In this document: positions 1-8,076 of the stretch, piece after piece
How positions within the stretch are numbered: position 1 is the stretch's first letter
How the letters are laid out: each line of letters begins with the position of its first letter
Origin: UBA4085 sp964556755
GTDB lineage: Bacteria > Acidobacteriota > Aminicenantia > Aminicenantales > UBA4085
Assembly: GCA_964556755.1 (NCBI GenBank)
Contig: CAZKXI010000012.1
Coordinates: 1-64,000 of the forward strand
Direction of reading: 5' to 3'
DNA: 64,000 nt
The notes under the pieces: model-generated
The model's database searches: none
What the model saw: the letters and a program-made list of their open reading frames with translations, nothing else
Told to the model about the DNA's origin: nothing
Translations under genes and position numbers: made by a program

Positions 1-39
1 CCCGCGAGGATCGGGTACCCTCAGAGAGCTATGGAAAAA

Positions 40-68
40 GGCTGCGCCCTTGCGGAGCTTGCGCAGCC
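40..68 (-). terminator. Intrinsic-type terminator hairpin downstream of yraN
   Basis: An 8-bp perfect inverted repeat (GGCTGCGC at 40-47, GCGCAGCC at 61-68, 13-nt loop) is followed on the minus strand by five T residues (plus-strand A at 35-39). It lies about 100 bases beyond the yraN stop, so it probably ends the cysS-yraN transcript. The T-run is short. Confidence 0.6.
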
Positions 69-74
69 CTAGTT

Positions 75-96
75 GGGACGTTGTCTCAACTGTCCC
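75..96. repeat. Small imperfect palindrome, REP-like
   Basis: GGGACGTTG (75-83) and CAACTGTCCC (87-96) form a hairpin with a 3-nt loop and one bulged base, between yraN and its terminator. The form resembles extragenic palindromes mobilised by REP-associated transposases, but only one copy is visible here. Confidence 0.3.
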
Positions 97-165
97 CGCC
101 AGGGCGATTTCGCCGTTGGCCGACACACCGAACCGCCCTTATCTCCCGCAGATGGGAGAAGAACC

Positions 166-534
166 TTAAAAAGCGTCCGGGATGTGGCGCAGGGTCAGGC
201 TCCCGTCCGGCTCGACGTCGACGGCCACGACGTCGAAGCGGCAGTAGGGCGAGCCCAGGCCGGACTCGTAGAGAAAGGATTCGGCGATGCGGCGGACCTG
301 CCTCTGCTTGGCCGGCGTGACGGACTCCTCCGGCGACCCGCATTCGGGCCCGGTCCGGGTCCTGACTTCCACGAAGACGAGGGTTTCGCCGTCCCAGGCG
401 ATGATGTCGATCTCGCCACGAAGCGCCCGGTAGCCGCGCGCGACGACCCGGAAGCCCCGGGCCTCCAAGTGGCGGGCCGCCTCCTGCTCCCCCCGCTGGC
501 CTAGCTGCCGCCGCCCGTCTTGACGATCTTCCAC
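166..534 (-). CDS. yraN: YraN/UPF0102 family nuclease-like protein
   Basis: Small (122 aa) restriction-endonuclease-fold protein of the YraN family; its cellular role is not settled. The N-terminal GQRGEQEAARHL is typical of the family. The PD-(D/E)XK core is visible as GEIDIIAWDG followed by FVEVRTR, giving the acidic residues and the EVR/EVK position. The ATG lies inside the 3' end of cysS (34-base overlap), so the two are co-transcribed and translation is probably coupled. Length is normal for the family. Family assignment is firm; function is inferred only from the fold. Confidence 0.88.
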   Translation of the reverse strand: MEDRQDGRRQLGQRGEQEAARHLEARGFRVVARGYRALRGEIDIIAWDGETLVFVEVRTRTGPECGSPEESVTPAKQRQVRRIAESFLYESGLGSPYCRFDVVAVDVEPDGSLTLRHIPDAF

Positions 535-1925
535 CGGACGCCGTCCTTGGTGTCCTCAAGCAGGATGCCCTGGGCCAGGAGCTCGGCCCGGATGGCGTCG
601 GCCCGGGCGAAGTCGCGGGACTTGCGGGCCGCCTCGCGGGCTTCGATCCGGGCCCGGATGGACGCCTCGATCTCGGCCGCGCCGCCCCGGGGGGGCAGGA
701 CGGCCAGAACGGCATCCATCTTGTAGAGGCCGTCCTCCAAGGCGGCCGCGCCGCCGGCTCGGAGGCGCTCGTCCTTGATGAGGAGGTGGCCCTTGCGGAC
801 CAGGTCGAACACGGCGGTCAGGGCGACCGAGATGTTGAGGTCGTCCTCGAGCCCGGCCAGGAAAGCCGCCTCGGCCTCGGCCGCGATGCCGGCCGCTTCC
901 CCGGCCCCGCCTTCGGGAAAGGCCCGGGCCTTCAGCTCGAAGAGGAAATCGGTGATCCGCCGCAAACCGGCCGCGGCTTGCTCCAGGGCCTCGAAGGTGA
1001 AGTTGAGGCCGCGCCGGTAGTGGGTGCCGAGGAGGAAGAAGCGGAGGACGGAGGGATCCACGCCGCGCTCCGCCAGGCTCTCCAGGGTCTGGACATTGCC
1101 CTTGGATTTGGCCATCTTCTCGCCATCCATGACGAGGTGGTGGCAATGCAGCCAGTAGCGGACGAAGGGCCGGCCGGTCAGGGCCTCGGACTGGGCGATC
1201 TCGTTCTCGTGATGGGGGAAGATGTTGTCCACCCCGCCGCAGTGGATGTCGAAGGTCGGCCCGAGGTACTTGGCGCTCATGGCCGAGCACTCGATATGCC
1301 AGCCGGGCCGGCCGGGGCCGAAGGGGGAAGGCCAGGACGGCTCGCCCGCCTTGGGCGCCTTCCATAGGGCGAAGTCGCGGGCGCTGTCCTTCTCGTACTC
1401 GTCGGTCTCCAGCCGTGCCCCGATCCGCTCCGTGGTCCTCAGGTCCTCCGGACGGATGCCGGACAGGCGGCCGTAGCCCGGGAACTTGTCGATGGCGAAA
1501 TAGACGGAGCCGTCCTTGCGGTAGGCGACGCCTTTGTCGAGCAGGCCCTGGATGAGGGCCACCATCTCGGGGATATGATCCGTGGCCCGGGGGTAGAAAT
1601 CGGCCGGCTCGATGCGCAGCGTCCGGAGCCCGGCCATGAACTGCTCGATGAAGGGAGCGGTATAGGCGTCCAGGGACAGTCCCCGCCGGCCGGCGTTGCG
1701 GATGGTCTTGTCGTCCACGTCGGTGATGTTCATGACATGGAGGACGCGCCACCCCCCCAGCTGGAGGGACCTCTTGAGCAGGTCCTCGAAGACGTAAGAC
1801 CGGTAGTTGCCGATATGGGGCGTGTCGTAGACCGTCGGGCCGCAGGTGTAGAGGCCGACCTGCCCGGGGACGAGGGGCTCGAAAGGCTCGAGACGCCCGC
1901 CCAGGGTGTTATGGAAGGTGAACAT
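501..1925 (-). CDS. cysS: Cysteine--tRNA ligase
   Basis: Class I aminoacyl-tRNA synthetase charging tRNA-Cys in the cytoplasm; 474 aa, normal length. The HIGH motif reads HIGN (37-40) and KMSKS reads KMAKS (270-274). Zinc ligands fit C28, C213, H238 and E242 by alignment to the E. coli enzyme. The frame is open eight codons further upstream, but MFTFHNTLGG is the usual family start. Moreover the -10 hexamer TATAAT (1935-1940, minus) ends only 9 bases before this ATG, so the upstream ATG would not be transcribed. yraN follows, overlapping. Confidence 0.96.
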   Translation of the reverse strand: MFTFHNTLGGRLEPFEPLVPGQVGLYTCGPTVYDTPHIGNYRSYVFEDLLKRSLQLGGWRVLHVMNITDVDDKTIRNAGRRGLSLDAYTAPFIEQFMAGLRTLRIEPADFYPRATDHIPEMVALIQGLLDKGVAYRKDGSVYFAIDKFPGYGRLSGIRPEDLRTTERIGARLETDEYEKDSARDFALWKAPKAGEPSWPSPFGPGRPGWHIECSAMSAKYLGPTFDIHCGGVDNIFPHHENEIAQSEALTGRPFVRYWLHCHHLVMDGEKMAKSKGNVQTLESLAERGVDPSVLRFFLLGTHYRRGLNFTFEALEQAAAGLRRITDFLFELKARAFPEGGAGEAAGIAAEAEAAFLAGLEDDLNISVALTAVFDLVRKGHLLIKDERLRAGGAAALEDGLYKMDAVLAVLPPRGGAAEIEASIRARIEAREAARKSRDFARADAIRAELLAQGILLEDTKDGVRWKIVKTGGGS

Positions 1926-1934
1926 GGCGGCCTC

Positions 1935-1963
1935 ATTATAGGGAGCCACCGCTCAAAAGGGAA
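1935..1963 (-). promoter_or_regulatory. Promoter of cysS, near-leaderless
   Basis: Perfect -10 TATAAT (1935-1940 on minus). A weak -35 TTCCCT lies 17 bases upstream (1958-1963). Only 9 bases separate the -10 box from the cysS ATG, so the expected transcript starts 2-3 bases before the codon, with no room for a ribosome binding site. Confidence 0.6.
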
Positions 1964-1971
1964 GTCCGGGC

Positions 1972-2001
1972 TTGTCGGAGCGCGCGCCGATATGTCATAA
2001 T
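1972..2001 (+). promoter_or_regulatory. Promoter of the saccharopine-pathway operon
   Basis: TTGTCG (1972-1977), 18-base spacer, CATAAT (1996-2001). The predicted start near 2008 gives a leader of about 39 bases that carries AAGGAAG ahead of the ATG at 2047. Confidence 0.6.
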
Positions 2002-2046
2002 GGCGGCTCAGCCTTGGTCTCCTCGAACCAACCTAAGGAAGCGATC

Positions 2047-3387
2047 ATGTCCAACGTCATCGGTGTCCGACGGGAAGACAAAAGCCCTTGGGAGCGCCGC
2101 GTCCCCCTCATTCCCAGCCACATGAGGGACCTCCGCCAGGAGCACGGTCTGAGCTTCATCGTCCAACCCTCCGCCATCCGGATCTTTCGCGACGAGGATT
2201 ACCGCATGGAGGGCGTCCCGGTGGAGGAGAGCCTGTCGCCCTGCTCGGTCATCCTGGCCGTCAAGGAGATCCCCATCCCGCTGCTCGAGGCGGGCAAGAC
2301 GTATCTGTTCTTCTCCCACACCATCAAGGGCCAGTCCCATAACATGCCCATGCTGCGCCGCCTGATGGAGCTCGGCTGCACCCTCCTCGACTACGAGAAG
2401 ATCACCGACGAGCAGAGCCGCCGCCTGTTGTTCTTCGGCCGCCAGGCCGGCCAGGCCGGGATGATCGACAGCCTCTGGGCCCTCGGCCGGAAGCTGGAAG
2501 CCGAGGGGCGGACCAGCCCCTTCGCGGGCCTGCTCCAGACCTATCACTACACCAGCCTGGTGGAAGCCAAGGAGGAGATCGCCGAGGTCGCCCACGCCAT
2601 ACGCACCGACGGGCTGCCCGAGGCCCTGGTCCCCTTCATCTGCGGCTTCACCGGCTACGGGCACGTCTCCCAGGGCGCCCAGGAGATCTTCGACCTCCTG
2701 CCCATGGAAGAGGTGACGCCGGAGCGGTTCGGCTCCTTCCTGAGGCAGAAGAACTACTCGGCCCATCGGGTGTATAAGACCGTCTTCCGGGAGGAGCACC
2801 TGGTCCGGCCCCGGGACCCGCGGCGGCTCTTCGAGCTGAAGGACTACTACGAGAGCCCGGCCGCCTACGAGCCCCTGCTGGAAGCCTACCTGCCGCATCT
2901 GACGCTTCTGCTGAACGGCATCTACTGGGCGCCCGCCTATCCCCGCTTCCTCAGCAAGGCCTACCTTCGGGAAGCCTACGCGGCATCCGGCCAGCCCCGG
3001 CTGCGCGTCGTCGGGGACATCTCCTGCGACGTGGAGGGGGGCATCGAAGCCACACTCCATTCGACCAGCCAGTCCGACCCCGTCTTCATCTACGATCCGG
3101 TCACCGACACGGCCCGATCGGGATTCGAGGGCCGGGGACCGGCCATCATGGCCGTGGACAATCTTCCGGCCGAGATCCCCCTGGAGTCGTCGGTCTTCTT
3201 CAGTCAAGCCCTGAAGGGCTTTCTGCCGGCCTTGGCCAAAGCCGACTTCGCCCTCGATGAGGGCGCGAGCCTGCCGGCTCCGCTGCGCCGAGCCATGATC
3301 CTTTGCCGCGGCCGGCTGACCCCGTCTTTCGAATACCTGCGGGAGTTCCTGGACCGGGAGTCCCGTCCGGAGGATCCCCATGCCTGA
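2047..3387 (+). CDS. Lysine-ketoglutarate reductase (LOR/SDH N-terminal type)
   Basis: Matches the lysine-2-oxoglutarate reductase half of the bifunctional LKR/SDH enzyme, with an alanine-dehydrogenase/PNT N-terminal-like fold (VIGVRREDKSPWERRVPL near the N-terminus). It would reductively condense lysine and 2-oxoglutarate to saccharopine, or run in reverse. 446 aa. The ATG at 2047 is chosen over one 75 bases upstream because AAGGAAG sits just before it and because the upstream codon overlaps the predicted -35. The stop overlaps the start of the saccharopine dehydrogenase gene by 8 bases, so the two halves of the eukaryotic fusion are separate but translationally coupled. Direction of flux (degradation or synthesis) cannot be told from sequence. 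Confidence 0.85.
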   Translation: MSNVIGVRREDKSPWERRVPLIPSHMRDLRQEHGLSFIVQPSAIRIFRDEDYRMEGVPVEESLSPCSVILAVKEIPIPLLEAGKTYLFFSHTIKGQSHNMPMLRRLMELGCTLLDYEKITDEQSRRLLFFGRQAGQAGMIDSLWALGRKLEAEGRTSPFAGLLQTYHYTSLVEAKEEIAEVAHAIRTDGLPEALVPFICGFTGYGHVSQGAQEIFDLLPMEEVTPERFGSFLRQKNYSAHRVYKTVFREEHLVRPRDPRRLFELKDYYESPAAYEPLLEAYLPHLTLLLNGIYWAPAYPRFLSKAYLREAYAASGQPRLRVVGDISCDVEGGIEATLHSTSQSDPVFIYDPVTDTARSGFEGRGPAIMAVDNLPAEIPLESSVFFSQALKGFLPALAKADFALDEGASLPAPLRRAMILCRGRLTPSFEYLREFLDRESRPEDPHA

Positions 3388-4705
3388 CGTCCTCGTCCTC
3401 GGAGCGGGCTTCGTGGCCGGCCCCTTTGTCCGGGCGCTCTTGGAGAGGGACAACGTCCGCGTCCGGATCGGCGATTTGGAGCCCGACAAGGCGGCCGCCT
3501 TGGCCGGGGCCCACCCCCGGGCCTCCGCCTTCGGCCTCGATCTGAGGGATGAGAGAAGCCTGGAGTCCGAGATCGGCGCGGCCGACCTCGTGGCCAGCCT
3601 CGTGCCCTATGCCTTCCATCCCATGGTGGCCAGAGCCTGCCTCCGGCGGGGCAAGCACATGGTCACGACCTCGTATGTCAGCGAGGCGATGCGGGCCCTG
3701 GACGGGGAGGCGCGCCGCGCCGGCCTGGCCCTGATCAACGAGGTCGGCCTCGACCCCGGCCTCGATCATATGGAGGCCATGCGCCTGATCCACGCCGCCC
3801 AGGCCGATGGGGGAGCCGTCCTGGGCTTCACCTCGTTCTGCGGCGGCCTGCCGGCCCCCGAAGCCAACGACAATCCCTTCGGCTACAAGTTCTCCTGGTC
3901 GCCCCGAGGCGTTCTGCTGGCCGGGACCAACGATGCCCGCTTCCTCAAGGACGGCCGTGAGATCAGGATTCCGGGGGGCGAGCTGTTCGACCATTTCGAG
4001 ATCCAGGAGATCCCCGGTCTCGGCCGCTTTGAAGCCTATCCCAACCGCGACTCCCTGCCGTATAGGGACCTCTACGGCATCCCCGGCGCCCGGACCATGT
4101 TTCGGGGGACCTACCGCTACCCCGGCTGGTGCCGGACCCTGAAAGCTTTGGCCTCCCTGGGATACCTCGACCGCGAGGAGCGCCCCCTGGCCGGCCTCAG
4201 CGCGCGCGACTTGACGCGGGCCCTGGCCGGCGCGGCGCCCGGGGCCGAGGCCCGGTCGGCGGCGGCGTCCCGCTTGGGGATTCCGCCGGAGTCGGAAGAG
4301 CTGGAGCGGATGGCCTGGCTGGGACTGTTCGAGGAACGGCCCCTGGGGCTGGACAAGGGCTCGCCGCTCGATGTCCTGGAGCGGCTGATGCTGGCCCGGC
4401 TGCAGTACCGTCCCGGCGAGCGGGACATGATCGTCCTGCAGCATGTTCTCGACGTCCGGACCGGCCGGGGCGATCGCGAGAGGATCGTCTCGACCTTGAT
4501 CGACTACGGGCGTCCGGGCGGGGACTCTTCGATGTCGCGCACCGTCGGCCTGCCCGCGGCGGCGGCGGCCGGGCTGCTGCTCGACGGCCGACTGGCGAGC
4601 CGCGGCGTCCTGGTCCCCGTCCGACCCGAGATCTACGGGCCCATCCTGGCCGACCTCGCCCGGCGCGGCATCGCCTTCCGGGAGGAGCGGCTTCCGGCGG
4701 CTTGA
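3380..4705 (+). CDS. Saccharopine dehydrogenase (glutamate-forming type)
   Basis: 441-aa saccharopine dehydrogenase of the Sacchrp_dh_NADP family. It begins with a Rossmann dinucleotide-binding loop (VLVLGAGFVAGP, 4-15), followed by NEVGLDPGLDHMEA and a conserved KFSWSPRGVL block typical of the family. It converts saccharopine to glutamate plus aminoadipate semialdehyde with NAD(P). It overlaps the LKR gene by 8 bases (ATGCCTGA), so both steps are made together. A GC-rich inverted repeat (4710-4718 with 4733-4741) follows the stop and may act as a transcript end, though it has no T-run. Confidence 0.87.
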   Translation: MPDVLVLGAGFVAGPFVRALLERDNVRVRIGDLEPDKAAALAGAHPRASAFGLDLRDERSLESEIGAADLVASLVPYAFHPMVARACLRRGKHMVTTSYVSEAMRALDGEARRAGLALINEVGLDPGLDHMEAMRLIHAAQADGGAVLGFTSFCGGLPAPEANDNPFGYKFSWSPRGVLLAGTNDARFLKDGREIRIPGGELFDHFEIQEIPGLGRFEAYPNRDSLPYRDLYGIPGARTMFRGTYRYPGWCRTLKALASLGYLDREERPLAGLSARDLTRALAGAAPGAEARSAAASRLGIPPESEELERMAWLGLFEERPLGLDKGSPLDVLERLMLARLQYRPGERDMIVLQHVLDVRTGRGDRERIVSTLIDYGRPGGDSSMSRTVGLPAAAAAGLLLDGRLASRGVLVPVRPEIYGPILADLARRGIAFREERLPAA

Positions 4706-4748
4706 GACGGCCGGCGCGTCCCGCCGGGGCGCCGCGCCGGCGGCCGGT

Positions 4749-4777
4749 TTGCGCATCGTCACGTCCCCGACTATAAT
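4749..4777 (+). promoter_or_regulatory. Promoter of the hrcA heat-shock operon, no CIRCE
   Basis: TTGCGC (4749-4754), 17-base spacer, consensus TATAAT (4772-4777). The predicted start at about 4784 leaves a leader under 10 bases before the hrcA ATG at 4793, without a Shine-Dalgarno sequence. No GAGTGCTAA/TTAGCACTC operator is present between 4706 and 4793. Confidence 0.65.
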
Positions 4778-4792
4778 GAGCCGCGAATCCCC

Positions 4793-5839
4793 ATGACGCC
4801 ATCCGGACTGCGCGATAAGGACCGCCTCGTCCTACGGACGATCGTCGAAGTCTACCTCCGGACGGGCCGGGCCGTTTCCTCCGGCGCGGTCCACGCCCGG
4901 CGCATCTCGGACGACTCCCCGGCCACCCTCCGCAACATCATGGTCAAGCTGGAGGAGATGGGCTACCTGGCCCAGCCCCATGCCTCGGCCGGCCGCGTCC
5001 CGACGGACCAGGGCTTGCGCTTCTACGTCAACGCCCTGCTCGCGGACGGCCCGCGGAGCCTGGAGGATCCCGGCCTGCCGGTCGGGGAGCTGGCCGCCCG
5101 GCCGGGCGACTTCAACGCCCTGCTGGACGGGGCCTCGAGGCTCCTGGCCGACGGATCCGACAGCGTCGGATTCGTCCTCTCGCCGAGAGTGTCGCGGATC
5201 AACTTCCAGCACCTCCGCTTCGTCAAGATCGGGGAAGCCAAGGTCATGGTCATCCTGGTGACGACCTTCAACATGGTCCTGACCGAGATCGTCTCGGCCC
5301 GGGCCTACTTCACCCAGGCCGAGCTCGACCGCGCCTCGCAGTCCATCAACCAGAGCTTCGCCGGCAAGAGCCTGGTCGCGGTGCGCGACTTCCTGCTCCG
5401 CGACTTGCCGCGGGCCAAGTCCCAGTTCGACCAGGCCTACTCCCGGCTGATGTCCCTCCTGGAGGCCTCGCTGGCCCAGGAGGACAGCGAGCCTCCCCTG
5501 ATCGTCCAAGGCGCCTCGCGGCTGGTCGGCAAGTTCGACGAGGCCGAGCGGAGCGTCCTGCGGGACCTCCTGCGCAACTTCGAGGAGAAAGCCTCGCTGG
5601 CCAGGCTCCTCTCGGACTTCATCGCCCTGGACCGGGTCAAGGTCCTGATCGGCGACGAAGCCCAGGCGCCTCAAATCGCCGAGTGCACCCTGATCCTCTC
5701 TCCCTACGGCGATGACAGCCAGGTCTTGGGCTCGCTCGGGATCATCGGGCCCAAGCGCCTTCCTTACCAGAAGATCATCCCGCTGGTCGACCGCGTCGCG
5801 TCCAAGCTGAGCCGGACGATCAGCCGCAAATTCTCTTGA
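4793..5839 (+). CDS. hrcA: Heat-inducible transcription repressor HrcA
   Basis: 348-aa HrcA, the winged-helix repressor that binds CIRCE operators and is kept active by GroEL. The N-terminal 75 residues form the winged helix (DSPATLRNIMVKLEEMGYL, then the conserved HASAGRVPTDQGLRFYV). The C-terminal GAF-like and dimerisation regions are complete (ILSPYGDD, ALGSLGIIGPKRLPY-like block). It is first in a six-gene operon with grpE, dnaK, dnaJ, rsmE and a kinase. Its own promoter has no CIRCE, so if it acts through CIRCE its targets (probably groESL) lie elsewhere. Confidence 0.94.
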   Translation: MTPSGLRDKDRLVLRTIVEVYLRTGRAVSSGAVHARRISDDSPATLRNIMVKLEEMGYLAQPHASAGRVPTDQGLRFYVNALLADGPRSLEDPGLPVGELAARPGDFNALLDGASRLLADGSDSVGFVLSPRVSRINFQHLRFVKIGEAKVMVILVTTFNMVLTEIVSARAYFTQAELDRASQSINQSFAGKSLVAVRDFLLRDLPRAKSQFDQAYSRLMSLLEASLAQEDSEPPLIVQGASRLVGKFDEAERSVLRDLLRNFEEKASLARLLSDFIALDRVKVLIGDEAQAPQIAECTLILSPYGDDSQVLGSLGIIGPKRLPYQKIIPLVDRVASKLSRTISRKFS

Positions 5840-5852
5840 GGTCAATCCCGCC

Positions 5853-6485
5853 ATGCCGAGCCAAGACGACGATCGCAAGCCGGACGGCGCCTCGGAGTCC
5901 GAGGCGCCGCATCCCGTCCCGGAGCCGACGGCCCAGGAGCCGGACCCCCCGGAGCCGCCGTCCGCGGCCCCCGATTCCAAGGAAGAGGAGACCGAGCCCG
6001 CCCGCCGCGGCCGAAAGCGGCTGGCCGAGGAGCTGGAGGAAGCCCGGGCCGAGGCGGCTCGGCTGAAGGACCGGCTCCTGCGGACGGCCGCGGAGCTCGA
6101 GAACCAGCGCAAGCGGCTGGACCGGGAGAGGTCCGAGTACATCCAGTTCGGCCTCTCCGACGTGCTGAAAGAGATGCTGACGGTCGTCGACAACTTCGAG
6201 CGGGCCATGGCGGCCGGCGACGAGGCCGGCCCGGAGTCCTTCCGGGCCGGGATCGGGCTGATCCACAAGCAGATGCTCGATCTCTTGCGCAAGCGCGGGG
6301 TGACGCCCGTCGAAGTCGCGAGCGACCTCTTCGATCCGGCCTTCCAACAGGCCATCGTCACGGAGGAGTCGGCGGAGACGGACGAGCCTCGGGTGGCCGA
6401 GGAGCTGCAGCGGGGCTACCGCCTGCACGACCGCCTCCTGCGGCCGGCCCTGGTCAAGGTCCTCGTCCCGGCCAAGAGAGACTGA
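5853..6485 (+). CDS. grpE: Nucleotide exchange factor GrpE
   Basis: 210-aa GrpE that releases ADP from DnaK. Residues 1-50 are an acidic, proline-rich disordered tail; 50-100 form the long coiled coil (ELEEARAEAARLKDRLLR); the C-terminal beta domain includes DLFDPAFQQAI and ends RPALVKVLVP, as in the family. It starts 13 bases after hrcA and ends 4 bases before the dnaK GTG. Its partner DnaK is lidless, but GrpE contacts mainly the nucleotide-binding domain, so the pair can still work. Confidence 0.94.
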   Translation: MPSQDDDRKPDGASESEAPHPVPEPTAQEPDPPEPPSAAPDSKEEETEPARRGRKRLAEELEEARAEAARLKDRLLRTAAELENQRKRLDRERSEYIQFGLSDVLKEMLTVVDNFERAMAAGDEAGPESFRAGIGLIHKQMLDLLRKRGVTPVEVASDLFDPAFQQAIVTEESAETDEPRVAEELQRGYRLHDRLLRPALVKVLVPAKRD

Positions 6486-6489
6486 CGCC

Positions 6490-8076
6490 GTGGAGCCCCG
6501 CATCGGCATCGACTTGGGAACGACCTACTCCTGTCTGGCCGGGATGGTCGAGGGCGGAGCGGTCGTCATCCCCAACCTGGAGGGCGCCGCGACGACGCCC
6601 TCGATGGTCTGCCTGGCTACGACCGGGGAGGTCCTGGTCGGGAACCTGGCCCTGCGGCAGGCCCTGACCAATCCGGAGCGGACGCTCTTCGCCGTCAAGC
6701 GGCTGATCGGACAGAAGCTCCGCTCGGCCCGCGTCCAGGAAGCCCGGCGGCGGCTGCCTTACGCCTTGGCCGAGGCGGCCAACGGCGACGTCCTGATTCA
6801 GGTCGGGGATCGTCTCATCTCTCCCCAGGAAGTCGCCAGCCTGGTCCTGGGCTATTTGAAGAAGAGCGCCGAAGCCTATTTCGGCGCCGCCGTGCGGGAG
6901 GCCGTGATCACCGTGCCGGCCCACTTCGACGACAACCAGCGTCAGGCCACCAAGGACGCGGCCCTGCTGGCCGGACTGGACGCCCTGAGGATCATCAACG
7001 AGCCGACGGCGGCCAGCCTGGCCTACGGCCTCCACCGCCGGCGGACGGGCAGGATCGCGGTCTTCGACATGGGCGGCGGCACGTTCGATATCACCCTCCT
7101 GGAGATCAGCGACGGCGTGTTCCACGTCCTGGCCACGGCCGGAGACTCCTATCTCGGCGGCGAGGACTTCGATCGCCGGCTGGTCGATTGGATCCTGGAG
7201 GAGTTCCGCAAGGAGACCCGGGAGGACCTCAGCCGGGACAAGTACGCCCTGCAGCGGATCAAGGAGGCGGCCGAGAAGGCCAAGCGGGAGCTGTCCTTTA
7301 CCCAGGAGTCCGAGATCAACCTCCCGTTCCTGGCCTCGGTCGGATCGGGCTCCCGCCACCTGCGCCGGACCTTGACCCGCCCCCTGCTCGAGGAGCTGAC
7401 CGGCGACCTGGTTGAGAAGGCCTTTCCCCTGGTCGGGCAGGTTCTGGGCGAGTCGGGCCTGCGCCCTCAGGAGATCGATTCGGTGCTCTTGGTCGGCGGC
7501 CAGACCCGCATGCCGCTCTTGCGGCGGCGGGCGGCGGACTTCTTCGGCCGGACGCCCGACGATCACCTCAATCCGGACGAAGGCGTGGCTTTGGGCGCCG
7601 CCATCCAGGCCGGGATCCTGGCCGGGGAGATGTCCGAGATCGTCCTCCTCCTGGACGTGACCTCCCTGTCGCTGGGCATCGAGACGGAGCAAGGCGGCTT
7701 CGAGCGGATCATCGAGAAGAACGCCACCCTGCCGGTCCGCAAGAGCAAGGCCTTCACCACGGTCGAGGACGGGCAGCGGCGGGTCCGCATCCACGTCCTG
7801 CAGGGCGAGGGCTCCCTGGCCGCCGAGAACGCCTCCCTGGGAATGTTCGACCTGGTCGGGATCGCGCCGGCCGGCGCCGGCGTTCCCCGGATCGACGTGA
7901 CCTTCGAGATCGACGCCAACGGCATGGTCCGCGTCTCGGCCCGCGACACCGCCTCCGGCCGCGAGCAGAGGATGGTCGTCGAGCCGGCGGCGGGGCTCTC
8001 CGGGGCCCAGAAGAAGGAGATCATGGAGCGGGCTTCGGCCCGAGATGCGAAAGATGGCCAAACGCGACTATTATGA
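6490..8076 (+). CDS. dnaK: Hsp70 chaperone DnaK, lacking the C-terminal lid
   Basis: 528-aa Hsp70. The ATPase domain is intact: IGIDLGTTYSC (5-15), VFDMGGGTFDI (about 191-201) and VLLVGGQTRMP (about 332). The linker VLLLDVT and the beta-sandwich substrate domain (about 385-505) are intact. The protein then stops at the start of lid helix A, whereas typical DnaK is about 610-640 aa with a helical lid and acidic tail. The dnaJ start at 8054 lies inside its last codons, so there is no room for a lid and no sign of a frameshift. Start is GTG, 4 bases after grpE. Expected effect (inference): weaker, faster-exchanging substrate binding. Confidence 0.93.
   Translation: MEPRIGIDLGTTYSCLAGMVEGGAVVIPNLEGAATTPSMVCLATTGEVLVGNLALRQALTNPERTLFAVKRLIGQKLRSARVQEARRRLPYALAEAANGDVLIQVGDRLISPQEVASLVLGYLKKSAEAYFGAAVREAVITVPAHFDDNQRQATKDAALLAGLDALRIINEPTAASLAYGLHRRRTGRIAVFDMGGGTFDITLLEISDGVFHVLATAGDSYLGGEDFDRRLVDWILEEFRKETREDLSRDKYALQRIKEAAEKAKRELSFTQESEINLPFLASVGSGSRHLRRTLTRPLLEELTGDLVEKAFPLVGQVLGESGLRPQEIDSVLLVGGQTRMPLLRRRAADFFGRTPDDHLNPDEGVALGAAIQAGILAGEMSEIVLLLDVTSLSLGIETEQGGFERIIEKNATLPVRKSKAFTTVEDGQRRVRIHVLQGEGSLAAENASLGMFDLVGIAPAGAGVPRIDVTFEIDANGMVRVSARDTASGREQRMVVEPAAGLSGAQKKEIMERASARDAKDGQTRLL

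Noticed and set aside
1280..1300. GAGCACTCG resembling half of a CIRCE element
   Set aside because: It lies within the cysS coding sequence, lacks the matching arm and is far from any heat-shock gene.
7980..8076. Frameshift as the cause of the short DnaK
   Set aside because: No lid-like sequence appears in any frame downstream, because the dnaJ J domain begins at once.
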